This document shows, one piece after another, positions 34,276 to 45,960 of a DNA stretch of 64,000 nt. Both the position numbers and the translations under genes were made by a program. Under the pieces are notes generated by a model, which was not told where the DNA came from, did no database searches, and saw nothing but the letters and a program-made list of their open reading frames with translations. Source of the stretch: Plantago major (lineage: Eukaryota > Streptophyta > Magnoliopsida > Lamiales > Plantaginaceae); the NCBI GenBank assembly GCA_026545765.1, contig JAIFAC010000321.1:1-64000 (forward strand), read 5' to 3'. How positions within the stretch are numbered: the first letter of the stretch is position 1; each line of letters starts with the position of its first letter.

Positions 34276-36081
34276 ATTTGCATTTTCAGCTATTGCTCTT
34301 CTAGTTCTAACTCCTCGTCTATCGATCAATCACATCCTTTGCAGATGATTTCATCCATTTCATAATGGGTTTTGAACTAGTAGGATCAATATCATTTTGA
34401 TTTGAATGTGAATCAATATGATCTTGATGAGATACTTGCAAGATTCGAGATATCTGACACATGGGAAATGCCATAGATATCTGACACTTTTTCAGTGTTA
34501 GAGATATCTGGATCTTGCATTTCAGCAATCTCATTTTCAGATACCTTTTCATGATGAAGGTTCTCAGTAGCCTTTTCCATTTCTGGAATTCTCATAGGAA
34601 ATTCTTCATCATGTCTTAGAGTCATCTGGTTGTTACTAAGCATAGGTTGCTTTTCATCGTCCGACTCATCCTCTATTTGAATGATAGAATTGTTTCCTTC
34701 TGAGGATCCTTTTTCAGAATCTTTAATCATCAGTTCTTTGAACCTATCTAAGAGATCATCATTCAAGAGTACTTTCTTGTTTCCTTCATAGAATAATACA
34801 TGAACAAATTCTTCAATCTTTTGCGTTCTTTTGTTGTAGATTCTGTAGGCTTTGCTATTCAGAGAATAACCAAGAAAACATCTGCGTTTGGTTGAAATGT
34901 TCTCAAGTATTCTTTTCCATTGTTAAGAACGAAACATCTGCAACCAAACACCCTTAGATGTTTGATACTATGGGGTCTACCAATGAAAAGCTCGTAAGGA
35001 GTTTTGTCATGGTGTTTGTTAATCAGACATCTATTTTGAGTGTAGCATGCTGTGTTTACAGCTTCAACCCAATAGATTTCACTTATTTCAATGTCATCAA
35101 GCATTGTTCTTACTGCTTCTTTCAGGGTCCTATTCTTTCTTTCAGCAACACCATTTTGTTGTGGTGTCCTTACAGAAGATAGTTGATGTTGTATACCTTT
35201 GCAAGTAAAAAACTCTTTGATGTACTGGTTCACAAACTCAGTACCATGGTCTGTTCTGATTACAGATACCTTGTCATTTTTCATGACTTCGAGCTTATTC
35301 AGCAAGGTAGGTATCTCAACCCTTGCATCAGATTTTTGTTTGAGAAAGACAAACCAAGTGAATCTTGAGTAATCATCAACAACAACCAACAATACTTCTT
35401 TCCTGCATAACTAGTTACCGAGGATTCAAACAGATCCATATGTAACATTTGCAGTGGCCTTACACTGGAATGTCTAGTTTTAGACTTGAAAGATGTTTTG
35501 GATTGTTTTCCCATTTGGCAAGCTAAGCATACACCTTCTTTTCTATATGCCATTTTGGGTAAACCAACCACCAATTCTTTCTTGGCTAGCTTATTCAGAG
35601 TTTTGAAATTCAAGTGACTCATTCTTTTATGCCATAGCCAATTTTCTTCAGTGTGGCCAGATTGACTCACCATGAGACATTCTTCGGTTGTGACGGATGC
35701 CCAATCAGCAACATTAAGATTTCCTTTACGCCTTGCAACCAAGACTGTCTGCTTTGACTCATTGTCAATCACTTTACATAGTTTTGACTTGATCTTGACA
35801 GTGTACCCTTTGTCTACTAGTTGACTCATGCTTAGGAGATTATATTTCAATCCCTTTACATGAAGTACTTCAGAGATTGTGAGGGTGCCGAACTTCAAAT
35901 TGCCAAAACCTATGGTTGGATTTTCATCTCCTCCAGAAAACCTGATAATTGGTTCATCATTGCATTTTTTGTAGTTGATCAGATTTGCCTTGTCTCCTGT
36001 CATGTTCTTCCCACATCCACTATCAAAATGCCACTTTGAGTTAGTCTTTAGAGTGTTCTGCACAAAACAAGAAACAGGAGA
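34276..36081 (-). pseudogene. Copia pol of copy C: protease and integrase
   Basis: Begins right after the conserved TAA at 36082-36084. The protease has WHFDSGCGKNMTGDKANLI (D-S-G active site) and SEVLHVKGLKYNLLSMSQLV. The integrase zinc-binding part follows (LWHKRMSHLNFKTLNKLAK, CLACQMGKQSK), then the core LQMLHMDLFESSVTS, RTDHGTEFVNQYIKEF and PQQNGVAERKNRTLKEA with the D-D-E triad, then TPYELFIGRPHSIKHLRVFG. One frameshift near 35380 splits the core, where the clean copy B reads LVVVDDYSRF. The linker to RT, rich in D, E and S, is at 34319-34766 and is cut by solo LTR D. Nearly full CAG/CTG content makes this the best pol template in the window. Confidence 0.9.
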
Positions 36082-38411
36082 TTAGGTTCTCATACCAACA
36101 ATGGAACCATCTGGATTAAAGAATCTTCCAGTAGGAATCCATTTTTGAATGAATTTCTTAGGAACATTCTTTTGTCTAACTGGAACATAAGGAGGAATCT
36201 TAGTTAAATGATTAGTATCATTGTTGTTAAGAACTATTTTCTTCCTTGGTATGTTCCTTGGTGCTCCATTTGGTGCTTTCAGACACTGCAGTTTCTCGAG
36301 TGCTTCAAAGAAACTTAGCTTTCCTAGCCAGATTTCTTCTAGCCCTGGCATTCAAATTTTCAGTGGCTTGATTTGTCTTCCACTTCTAATAATTGCTGTG
36401 AGCAATTGTAGCCTTTAACCATCGTTCTTGCTCTTGTTTGTATTCACGAGCAAGTTGTTTCCCGATGGCTTTATACCATTACCATTCCGAGCACCTGATG
36501 CTGTCTTAGATCTCTTCTCAGCAGCTTTGCTAGTCTCTGGATGATCAATTTTCTTTCCAGAAAACGTGACATAGAAAAATTTATCAGCTCCTGCAATTTT
36601 TCCGTTTTGAGAGACATAGCACAGTGGGTGATTACACTTCTCAGTGTTATGTTTCTTTTCAGAGACATTTCCAACAGTTTTCCTTTTGGACTTGTTTTTC
36701 GCACAAAGGCTTGGTCGCAACTGCCTTTCCTTTGTCAACAATTTTAGCCTTCTGACCGATACTGTAGATTGTTTGGGAATCACCTTGCTGAGCACTGACA
36801 AATGTTCCTCCTTCATTACTCTTGTTCAGAGTGGTGGAACTGTCTGTGTATGTGTCCAACCCAAGTCCTCTCTTTTCTGAAGGATCTCTTAAATAAGATT
36901 GTACTTCAGTAAGAGTGTCACTAGCTTTGGCATAAGATTGAAAAGATAGTTCTTTCTTTTTGAGTTCCTTATTCTCAGAAAGAAGATCTTCACATTTCTT
37001 TTGGAAATTGGCCATTGCTTCTTTATGTGACTTTTCGGTCTCAGATATCTGAGCCTTGAGAAATGCATTTTCAGCATCCTTTTCCTCAGATATCTTGATT
37101 ATTTGAGAATTTTCCTTTACAAGAAAATTCTTTTCTTCTTCAAGGTTCTCGGCTCTAGCTCGGATCATTAGAAATTATCTTTCATAGAGATCAAGTTCTC
37201 TTTTAAGTTTTTCCAGATCTTTGATTCCCTCTTCATCACTTTCATAAGTATAACAGGAAGTATGTGTTACCTCATCAGCCATTAGACAATGTTCAATGTT
37301 GAGATATCCGAAAGATTTCTTCACCATTCCACACACTTCTTTCTTCTTTTGACCAAAGTCAATTACTTCATGAGAGACACCGCATTTACGGGGAAGGCGT
37401 AGGAATCATCTAATCCTCATCCTCGTAATCAGATTCAATATCTAGAGCATCCAATTGGATTTGAATATTTTTCCTTTCTTCAGTGAGCATAGCTCTCTGA
37501 CATCTTTTGAAGATTCTTCTGTCTTTCTTGTCACCTGTCTTTAGTTTGTTGATGCAGGGCAATCCTTCTTGAAATGACCAGGTTTCTGACAATAGAAACA
37601 GATATCGTTTCCGATTTCTGCTTCCTCAGTACTTGATACTTTCTGAGCCGACTTGTTCAGCAAGCTTTATCCCCTTTTGGAGGGGAAGGGTGGATTGTTA
37701 GTGTGGACGACTGGTGGTAGTTTGAGCCTAGATGCTTTTTTAGCTTCTCTTTGTCTTTTCTTCTCTCAATTTCTCGACTGACATATTTTCCCATTCGTTT
37801 ACAAGAAGACCATCCTCGCCACCTCCTTGCCTTTCTTCTTTTTCAAGTTCCTTGAGCAACTAGAGCAACATTCTGCAACTTCTCGCTTGTTTGTTCTCTC
37901 GAGTTGTCTCATACAGTCAACAAGGCAAAGTGAGAGAAAAGTTCCACAGAGTGATATTCGCATTCCTTCGTTAAAGTAGAAAACTTTGTGTGTTCCCAGC
38001 TATGATTTAGACTTCTCACAATAGTCTTAATCTTTTCCGACCGGGTATATCTATTACTCTCACCAAGTGCAGCCATGTCACTCATAAGTGTTGTAAACCG
38101 AAATCTAGTTCTTCAAGAGTCTCGTGGGACCTTGTTTAAAGTTTTGGAATTTGAGCTTCAAAACTTCAACATGTTTTCCTTTGTTTTTCCGTACAGACAG
38201 ATTTCTTCAATCAATTGCCGTGCCACTTTCATTGCTTTTGCACTCCATGCTTTAATCAGATGTGCTCTAGAGTAGAACGTATGATGATATTATGAGCCTG
38301 ACCATCCAGTCGATTTCTCTTGGCATCTTCCGATGTCAATAGCTCTCTGGGCTTTGGTTCGTAAATAACTTGACTGGTAGGTCTCCCACTGGTTGACGCA
38401 TATGTCTGTGA
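36082..38411 (-). pseudogene. gag of copy C, central and C-terminal part
   Basis: Second part of copy C's gag (its first 63 codons are at 53497-53685). In order on the minus strand: LFT-side N-domain (38256-38410), basic region, zinc knuckle area near 37580-37620 (CFYCQKPGHFKK in shifted frames), acidic DIESDYEDED (37410-37592), coiled coil MIRARAENLEEEKNFLVKEN (36659-37168), a basic segment and KWIPTGRFFNPDGSIVGMRT ending at TAA 36082-36084. Element B is inserted at AGACC (38412-38416). Frameshifts concentrate in 37200-38400, where CAG/CTG triplets are altered. Compare the cleaner F gag at 55385-57058. Confidence 0.82.
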
Positions 38412-38416
38412 AGACC

Positions 38417-39449
38417 TGTTGGTCCAGATAACGGCAAAGTAAAAGACTAAAGGGGGGGGGGGGGTGAATAGTCTTTTAAAACTTTTGTCGATAAGCACAG
38501 TTTCTCAGATATCTGTGAAGATATCTGATACTTAATTTTCGAGAGCGGAAGACTTCTGAGATAAGTGCACGTGTTCAGCAAGATAAGTGTAAGTACTTTG
38601 CAATAAGTAAAACAAGTAATAAACTCCAGAAAGTAAATAACACGAGTCTTTTTATAGTGGTATTTGAAGGTATGCCCTTCAACTAATCCACTTCGGTATT
38701 TCTCAGACCTAGAATCCACTAAGATAAATGAGGTAACCTTACATATATCTTTTCTTGATTCCTAAATGCACTAGGTTCCCAACCAAGTGTTCCCCCTGAG
38801 TTATTCCCCGGCTTTCACAGCCAAGTACTTCTGCATCGTAAACCTTTTGAGCTATTCGTTAGCTTCCCAAGCTAAGTACTTCCTGTGCTCAGCAACCTTG
38901 GAGTTGTTCCTTACTATATTTTGTCCTGTAGTGCCAACGGAACTATGCAAGCTTTCTGAGGCTTTGCACGTTCTTTTCCAGAGATCATCATAGCTCCAGA
39001 TATCACTTGTTTGAACAACTTGTTATAATATGTTTCTTTTTCAGAAGCATATTTTATGTCCAAGGTATCTGAGTGTAGATATCTTTGGGCACTTTCCTTG
39101 TCTCATAAACCTTTATTCTCGATATCTTTTGCAACATGTATGTTTCAAACACTTGTTTCTTCAAGATATCCGACATAGGTTTCGAAAAACCCTTGTCTTC
39201 AAAGAATCTTGTGCGCTTTCAAATCATCAAACCGCTGATCTTTTCCTCCGGATGCCTTCTTCTTGGTCTTCTTCAGAAAATAAAAATTACATTTTGAGAC
39301 CTAACATCCTATACAAGATTTGCTAGACTATCATAGTCAGTGAGTTTCCTCTTTTACAGTGTTCAAGTGAACTAAGAGTACTAATCACCTTTCTGAGCTA
39401 AGATAAGTCATTAGGTTGCTGATCAAAATCTAAACAGATATTCCTAACA
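38417..39449 (-). mobile_element. 3' LTR of element B (internally deleted)
   Basis: Starts with TGTTGGTCCAGATAACGG after the target repeat AGACC (38412-38416) and ends with ATATTCCTAACA at 39449. At 1033 bp it is about 580 bp shorter than the 5' LTR of the same element (51880-53491). One deletion joins GTTGTTCCTTAC to TATATTTTGTCCTG near 38914, removing the third hairpin unit and the region with the LTR TATA box. Confidence 0.9.
38797..38914. repeat. LTR hairpin array, truncated (element B 3' LTR)
   Basis: Units one (GGCTTTCACAGCC stem) and two (TTAGCTTCCCAAGCTAA stem) are intact. The third is cut after CCTTA by the LTR deletion. Confidence 0.8.
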
Positions 39450-39464
39450 AATTTCCCCCATTTT
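39450..39464 (-). other. Polypurine tract of element B
   Basis: On the minus strand AAAATGGGGGAAATT directly precedes the LTR start TGTTAGG. It is the best preserved polypurine tract in the window, together with G's at 58548. Confidence 0.85.
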
Positions 39465-39834
39465 GATCAGTCAACGATGACTATATGACCTATTACAAAT
39501 CTGGATGAGGAAACAATCCACCACTTAATTATTTCTTATGATCTTTCAATTCATATAATTATGCGTAAAGTAAACATCAACCAAATCACAAGGTGTGATC
39601 TTTGTCGATAAGTTATCTTTATAGAAAATGATATCCGAGAGTAAGTTCATTAGATATGATATGAGAAAGCTTACAGATAACTTTTTCAAGATTTAATGAA
39701 AAGATCAACCAAAGAAATCACGTAAACTACTTAGTAAAATAGAACAACAGAGTTACCAAGCTCCAAGTGAACATTCTAAATGACAAGTCTTCAAGTCTTC
39801 AAAATCTTCAAGTCTTCAAAACAGCTTACATGGA

Positions 39835-42800
39835 TCACCGCAAATTTCCTATCACCAAACCTTTTGATATCATCGAGTAGTCAGAGAAGACTTCGACAAT
39901 CATCTCTATGTCTCGCAAATCCACGACTTCCTTGTTGGTTTTGGTGGATTTCTCGACAAAATGCTTGACCCACGATACTTCCCCACTTCCGTGCATGCTC
40001 GATTCGATATCCGATAGCTTGAAGTATTCATAGATGATCTTCGACATCCGATGTCACCCTTGTATTGATCTTCGCTATAGAAGGACTCATAGTGTTCCAC
40101 CGCAAGTCTTGTTCTTGTCGCTCCAAAGAATGTTGAGAATTCGTGCACATCATCCTGCTTTCCATAAGGACATTCATCGAGAGGTCCTTCTTCATGGCTT
40201 CGCTCTCTCTTGATTACTTCAAAATCCAACCATGCTTTGATGTGGTTGGTGTTAATCAAGATTGGCTTATCTTTTCTCCATGCCATGAGTCGCTTATGGA
40301 TTGGTTCTGAATCCTTGAATTTACCAAGAGGTGCTTGAGTTCCGTAATCCAAGAGCTATTCTTCCGATTAATGCACCAGAGATGATGAATCATTGTTGGT
40401 CTTCACATACTCAATCTTCGCTTCTTCAGCCCCGAGTGGTAGTTGAAGTTTTCTTTGTTCACCTCACTGCTCCTTCTTTGTCTAGAATTCTCCTTTGGGG
40501 ATTGCTTGAAGAACCACCGGATAGACTTGGTATTTCCAGAGGGTGTTTTAGTCGCTAAAGGCTTTGCCTATGGGCTCGCTTAGGCTATCAATTTTCCTTT
40601 TCTATGAAGAGGAGCTTCATCTTCATCGCCTCTTCATCATCACCAAGATTAATTCTTGTGAGACTTTTGCGCCTTCTTCATTGCTTAGGATTTGATTTGG
40701 CCTTCTTCTTCTTCTTCGTAAGATTCATCAATCCTCTTACTTGTCTTCTCCTTCGAGCCTTGGTACTCCTTGGAGGTCTTTTGCCATGGCCCTTGTTACC
40801 ATTGTAGTTTCTTAAGTCATTGGAAGTAGCTACTATTTGCAAAGTACTGATTTGATGAGGGATCATCTATTCGAGTGGTGGTCGGGAAGTTTTCTTGTTT
40901 CCTCTTCCTTTCTCGAAAGCGCACCAACTCTAGATTTCTTCTTTCCTCCCCGATCTTGAGATCCAAATTCTTCCCCTTAGTCATTGTCGATCGATTAAGT
41001 ACCACAAAAGAATCGAGAGGGACTCAAAATTCTTTGCAAGTAGTTGCAGAAAAGTGACCAACTAAGTTCAGCCTCGAGCTCTGATTTTGTTTGATAAGTC
41101 CATTTTCCTTATATGTGAGCTCGCCAATGGGCCTAGTATAGCATCTGCTTTCAAAGCAGTAACTTGCCTCATGAAAAGCTTTTTCAAAGAAGTGACACAT
41201 CATCGCCCTTACCATTCCTGCATCCTTCCGAGCAATGATCATACCGGTTGTTCTCTCGAGTGATGAGCTCAAAGAATTTCTCGCATATATGAGGGGATCG
41301 AGGCAATTACATCTTTGTTTTGTGAAGACATCTCCTTTAAGATGTGCCAAAACTTGATATCTGCTCATATATTCATGGGTGTGGACATTCGCGCTTTGTT
41401 GAAAACTTCGAGAAATTAGCTTCCTTTAAGATGAGAAACCGCCAAGTGTTCATTGCGTGTTCGCCAAAGTCTTTTCTTCTTCATCATCCGAAATCATCAC
41501 CAATTGATCTTCATCCTCTCGACATTTTCAAGATTTTTCACACCAAAGAACCATCTCGTAGATGGGCATCTTTCCTTTCTGAGAGGAGGATGGTTTGTCT
41601 TTTGATGGTGATGCAGCCTTAGCATCATGCTTTTCTTTAGATACTTCTTCAGTATCTAGCTCCTTAGCAATAGCATTTACAGCATCCTGGAGCTCTTTAA
41701 CCTCGAGTAAGCTACCGCCTCTTGTAAGTATTGGTCTTGTAGTTGATCGCGCTTTATCTCGGATTTAACTAGCTCTTCAAGTTGAAGAGGGAGTCATGCT
41801 CTTCTTCCAACAGCTTGTTCGAGTTGAGAAGTTCTGCTTGAGTATTTAATATCTTCCGAGTTGTTTCCTCGAGTGCTCAACTACTTGTTCAATAGTGTCT
41901 TTTGTTGTTGGGATTGATGTGAAGGATGAGTGGATTTCGAGGAGATGGAGGAGGGATTGTGATGTCCTCTCAAAGGTGCTTTTCAAATTTGAGGTATTGT
42001 TTCCTTGTGCAATTCCTCCCGTCTCCGGTGCAGGGCATCATCATCCGTCATATCATCATCATTCTTTTATGATGGTCGAGGAGGTTCATCAAAGTTATTC
42101 TCATCTATTTCTTCCTCCTCATCGCCTTCGATACAAGATTAATCACTTCAGAATAGTGATCTTCGCCCATTAACCTCTTCTTGTTCGTATGAATAAATTG
42201 TAGTGTCTCGGTGATCGCTTGAATGCCATTTGCAATCTTGTCCACCATCTCGCTGCTTCAAGGCTTGCACCAATTTGTGTGCCACTTTCTTGGAAAAATC
42301 CTTATGCATTAGGGTCGCAACCTGATATTGTTCAGTAGGGAACATTGCATGGATGAAGTTTTCCAGGTCAAGAGCTCGTGCTCGTCTTGTTGGTTGATCT
42401 GTGATTCTCAGTATTTCAGAGAGATCAGAGCACCTTAACCTCTGCCATTTCTTGAAGCATTGAATATGCTTTGGCAAGGTATGAGTCTTGAAGAAGGGAA
42501 GAAGGTTCTCATAGTCATCATTTGACTCCTTCTTGGCACTACTTTGAGCCTGAAAGAAAGAGTTTTGAATTAGTTTCAAAACTTGTTTAGATATCTGAGT
42601 TTTAGAGTAGTCAAGTATCTGTGTTACCTGTGCAACAACAACAGGCTCAGAGGGTTGGACTACTGAGGTTCCAGGTGCCTTAGATATCTGGATATGAGGA
42701 GGAGACTGGGAAGTATGATCCTCAGTGATCTTTCTTTCTCCGTGAACCTGAGATTAGAAACATAACACTTAGGAAATTTAGCAAGAAAAATTCTATTTTC

Positions 42801-45269
42801 AAAATCAGATATCTGAGTGGTCAATTACCTCCACTATTGGAGGATCAACATTGTTGCTCGAGACTTGCAGCCTCCGAAATTTTTCTTGTGATGAAGGTTT
42901 TGACGCCTCATCAATTTCCATTGTCAGGGGATTTAGCGGCAACCTCAAAGAACTTCTACTTCTTTTTGAACTTGTTTAAGTAGACAGTGTTAGTTTGAGA
43001 AAAATGATCCGAGATTTGTCTTTGAAGATTTTAGGTATCTGAATGAAATACCTTCTCTGCAGAAGGTTCAGATACTTGTTCCTCGTAGACCTCGAAGTCT
43101 CTCGATTCTTTTCTCAAGAGATAGACTTTTCATTTCTTCATTTTTCTTCTCGCTTGAGCCTATTTGAAATGTATAATTTAATAGTATTAGTCAAGTGTAT
43201 AAAGCACATATCCGAGATGTTATATCTTAAGGAACTGTTTCACCGTGAGATGTGCTCATGTTCCTTAAGTGGTGAGGCTATGGAGGCCTCTCGTGATTCT
43301 CGAGGCAAGCTTTGCAGCTTCCTCTGCTCTTTTGTTTCTAATTCAGCCTGTAACAAAGAATTTTTATTAGTTAACAAGACAGAAAACATAAAGAAATTCA
43401 CAAGTACAAACTATTCACACCGAGCAATGTCAGTCGAGTAGTCTCTCAAACTTGTGACCTTCCATGAGTTGGTCTCGTTGTTCCAAAGGTTGCTTCTTTG
43501 TTGGAAGTTTGAGGTACTTCAACCTTTCCGAGTGGCTAATTCAAATGCCTCCCCGGTTGATCATTCGAGTAGTGTCTTAGTTTGATCCTCTCTTGAGTCG
43601 GGGAACCCGCCATTTGCAGGATTTTCTTCAAGATATCATGTCGGCATGTCGAAATGAAGTTCATTTACCATTTCATCAACCACTTGTAGCTATTGTGGTC
43701 AGGTTGTGGTTGTCCGAAGCGTACATTTGAGCATTTGAGAGCTCTTCCAGATCTTTAAGTGTGGCGCTGCATCACATACCAATACTAGGTCACCACTCAT
43801 CAGGGCTTCTTGAGGTTGTGCATATGTGACTGTCCCTGATGGTGTGATGGAACCAACAACCTTTTCTATAGGTTCTTGTTCAGCAACCTATGGTGTAGGT
43901 TCTTCTTCAGATACCTCTACACCGCCATTATTTCAAAGAACCTTAGCCCTTTTCGATTTTTCTAGACTTGAGAGATGACTAGCTCATCATCTTCATCATC
44001 GTAGCTTTCATCAAGATTAGAACCGATTGGTCCATAATTCTCATGTTTCATCGATATAGGGCTTGGTATCTTTCACCACTTTTGGTAGTATTTCTGAGTT
44101 CATCAGCAAGGCTTTCTGTAATAGTCTTCACATTTCTGAAAGCACTTTCTCTTGCTGAGTCTACTTGTTCAGTAGTCGATACCTCTTTGCAAAGATTGAT
44201 GAGTTCATCTCGCATTTATTAGTTCATCGGCCACGGCAGTATCCGGAATCGACAACCTCAATGGGTGTGCCTTCCGATTTGCCGCCAGACTTCTTTCGTG
44301 AAGTTCGGCTTCGTCGCAACTTTTCCCTTAGATACCTCTTCATTTTTTGCTTCGAACCTTTCTCGTGATCCAAGAACCTTTTTCAAAGATGTTTGTATAC
44401 TCATATTTGTAGAGTAGGTTACCGCAATATCTCCGCCTCTCCGAGCTCAATGCCAAGACATTCCAAAGAAGTAGCATATCTTCGCACTATAGCTTATCGT
44501 GGCCTTTCGCTCAAGAAGTCCCTTTAGTGATTGTAGGCTCAAAGCCTCAATCTTCTTCACAAATTTCATGAAGGCGCATTTCCCCAATTAAAAGGGTTTC
44601 TAGCCTTTGTCTTGTTGTAGCAAGAACATCATCATCCAGTTTTCTTCGCTTATCCGTCAAGACCTCCTTGTAGACCATCAAAGCATCTGTGAAGAATACA
44701 TGCCAACACATCCCAAAGGAACCAACAGATGTCCGGTTCGATGTCGCAAGTTTGAAATCAAGGGTGTATCTGGTTTTCAAGATCACACACGCATCGCATA
44801 ACCTTTTACACCTTCAAGGAGATCATCATCCTTGGTGTCTATTTCAAAATCCTTTCCAAGATTTTGAAGTTCAAACAACTTGCGTAGTTGTTAAGTCCGT
44901 ATGATTTCCTTTCCTCGATCAAGTCTTTATGACACTATTCCAAAGGTTTTCGTAAACACAGATATAATCTCGAGTTATTGTAGAATTCTAACACATCTAG
45001 TGAAGAGATTCCACCGAAGAGCGTATAGAAAACCTCGATTTGTGCCTTTTCAAGCATGTCAAGGATCGCTTCCTATCGGCTTGGTTTTCAACAAATTGTG
45101 AGGTATTCCTCAATCATGGCACCACCCCAAATCATCCCGTGATTTGAAGTCCAATGATCGGGATTAAAGTCTCCTACCAATCGATTGTTTACTATCACCA
45201 ACTCGTGCTTGCTTTTCAAAGCATCAGTGATAGAAGATTGGGGTTTCGTAGACGAACGCTAGGAGCCAT
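39835..45269 (-). pseudogene. Accessory gene of element B (multi-exon, unknown function)
   Basis: Same gene as at 12837-18269 and 25219-30335. ATG at 45267-45269 (MAPSVRLRNPNLLSL after frame damage; MAPKRS in A and C), stop TGA at 39835-39837. Recognisable parts: VGSFGMCWHVFFTDALMVYKE (44547-44786), the IHAMFPTEQYQVATLMHKDF block (42148-42579) and the C-terminal domain near 39835-40352 (DYGTQAPLGKFKDSEPIHKR). Introns 4 and 5 have clear borders: 42748-42828 (TAATCTCAG acceptor, GGAG|GTAATTGACC donor) and 42550-42627. Most other frame breaks lie at altered CAG/CTG triplets. No known domain was identified. Confidence 0.72.
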
Positions 45270-45960
45270 CTCTTTATATAGTGTAAGTTTTTCAAGTTTG
45301 AAAGAAGTTTCGTTAGAGATTAGTGATTCTTTGCGTAAAACTAATGAGATTTGCAGAGGTTGAAGAAATTTGCGAGAAATAGAAGAAGATAATTTTGCTA
45401 TTCTTGTAAGTCTCAGATGTTCGATTAGGCGAAGTAATTTCTTTTGCCCAAATCTCATATTTATAGCAATGTAATCTCCATGATATATACATTCAAATTA
45501 ATTTTGTGTAAGTATCTCAGAATTGCAGCGTGAGTAAAAGCTTGTTCGGCATTAAATGTATAGTGGGCCCCGCCGAATTTCAATTCCACTATTTACCGAG
45601 AGTTAATCAGCCAGAAGATCAATCGCCTAATTCATCAAGGGTCACCATTGCTTCTTCAAAGAATGATCACAATCAACAAATGTAATTGTGCCCGCTTAAT
45701 GACTTTTCGCTATTAGCTATCAATCACATTTCTATGTGCCTAAGAACACTGTGTGCATCTGAGTCTATCTCACACTAAGTATTTGTCCAAGTTTTACACA
45801 AAGATAGTAATGATAAAAATTTCAAGAGAGTAGTTGAATGCAACCAGATTATTCTCTTTGTTCCCCTCACCGAAAGTGATCTAGATATCTAAGTACCCGC
45901 CTCGTAGATCTTCAAATAGCCATTTTACCCTTTTAGCCTTTCGTTTCGGATACCTGCCTG
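45270..45960 (-). promoter_or_regulatory. Spacer upstream of accessory gene B with TATA box
   Basis: The minus strand has CTATAAATATGAG at plus coordinates 45456-45466, 187 bases before the accessory ATG. It is a better TATA consensus than the CTATATATA of copies A and C, at almost the same distance. Confidence 0.58.

Noticed and set aside
36060..36110. A 37-base intron between gag and protease
   Set aside because: Splice-like borders exist, but the length is well below usual plant intron size and the sequence reads in frame through the TAA. Kept only as an alternative in the readthrough finding.
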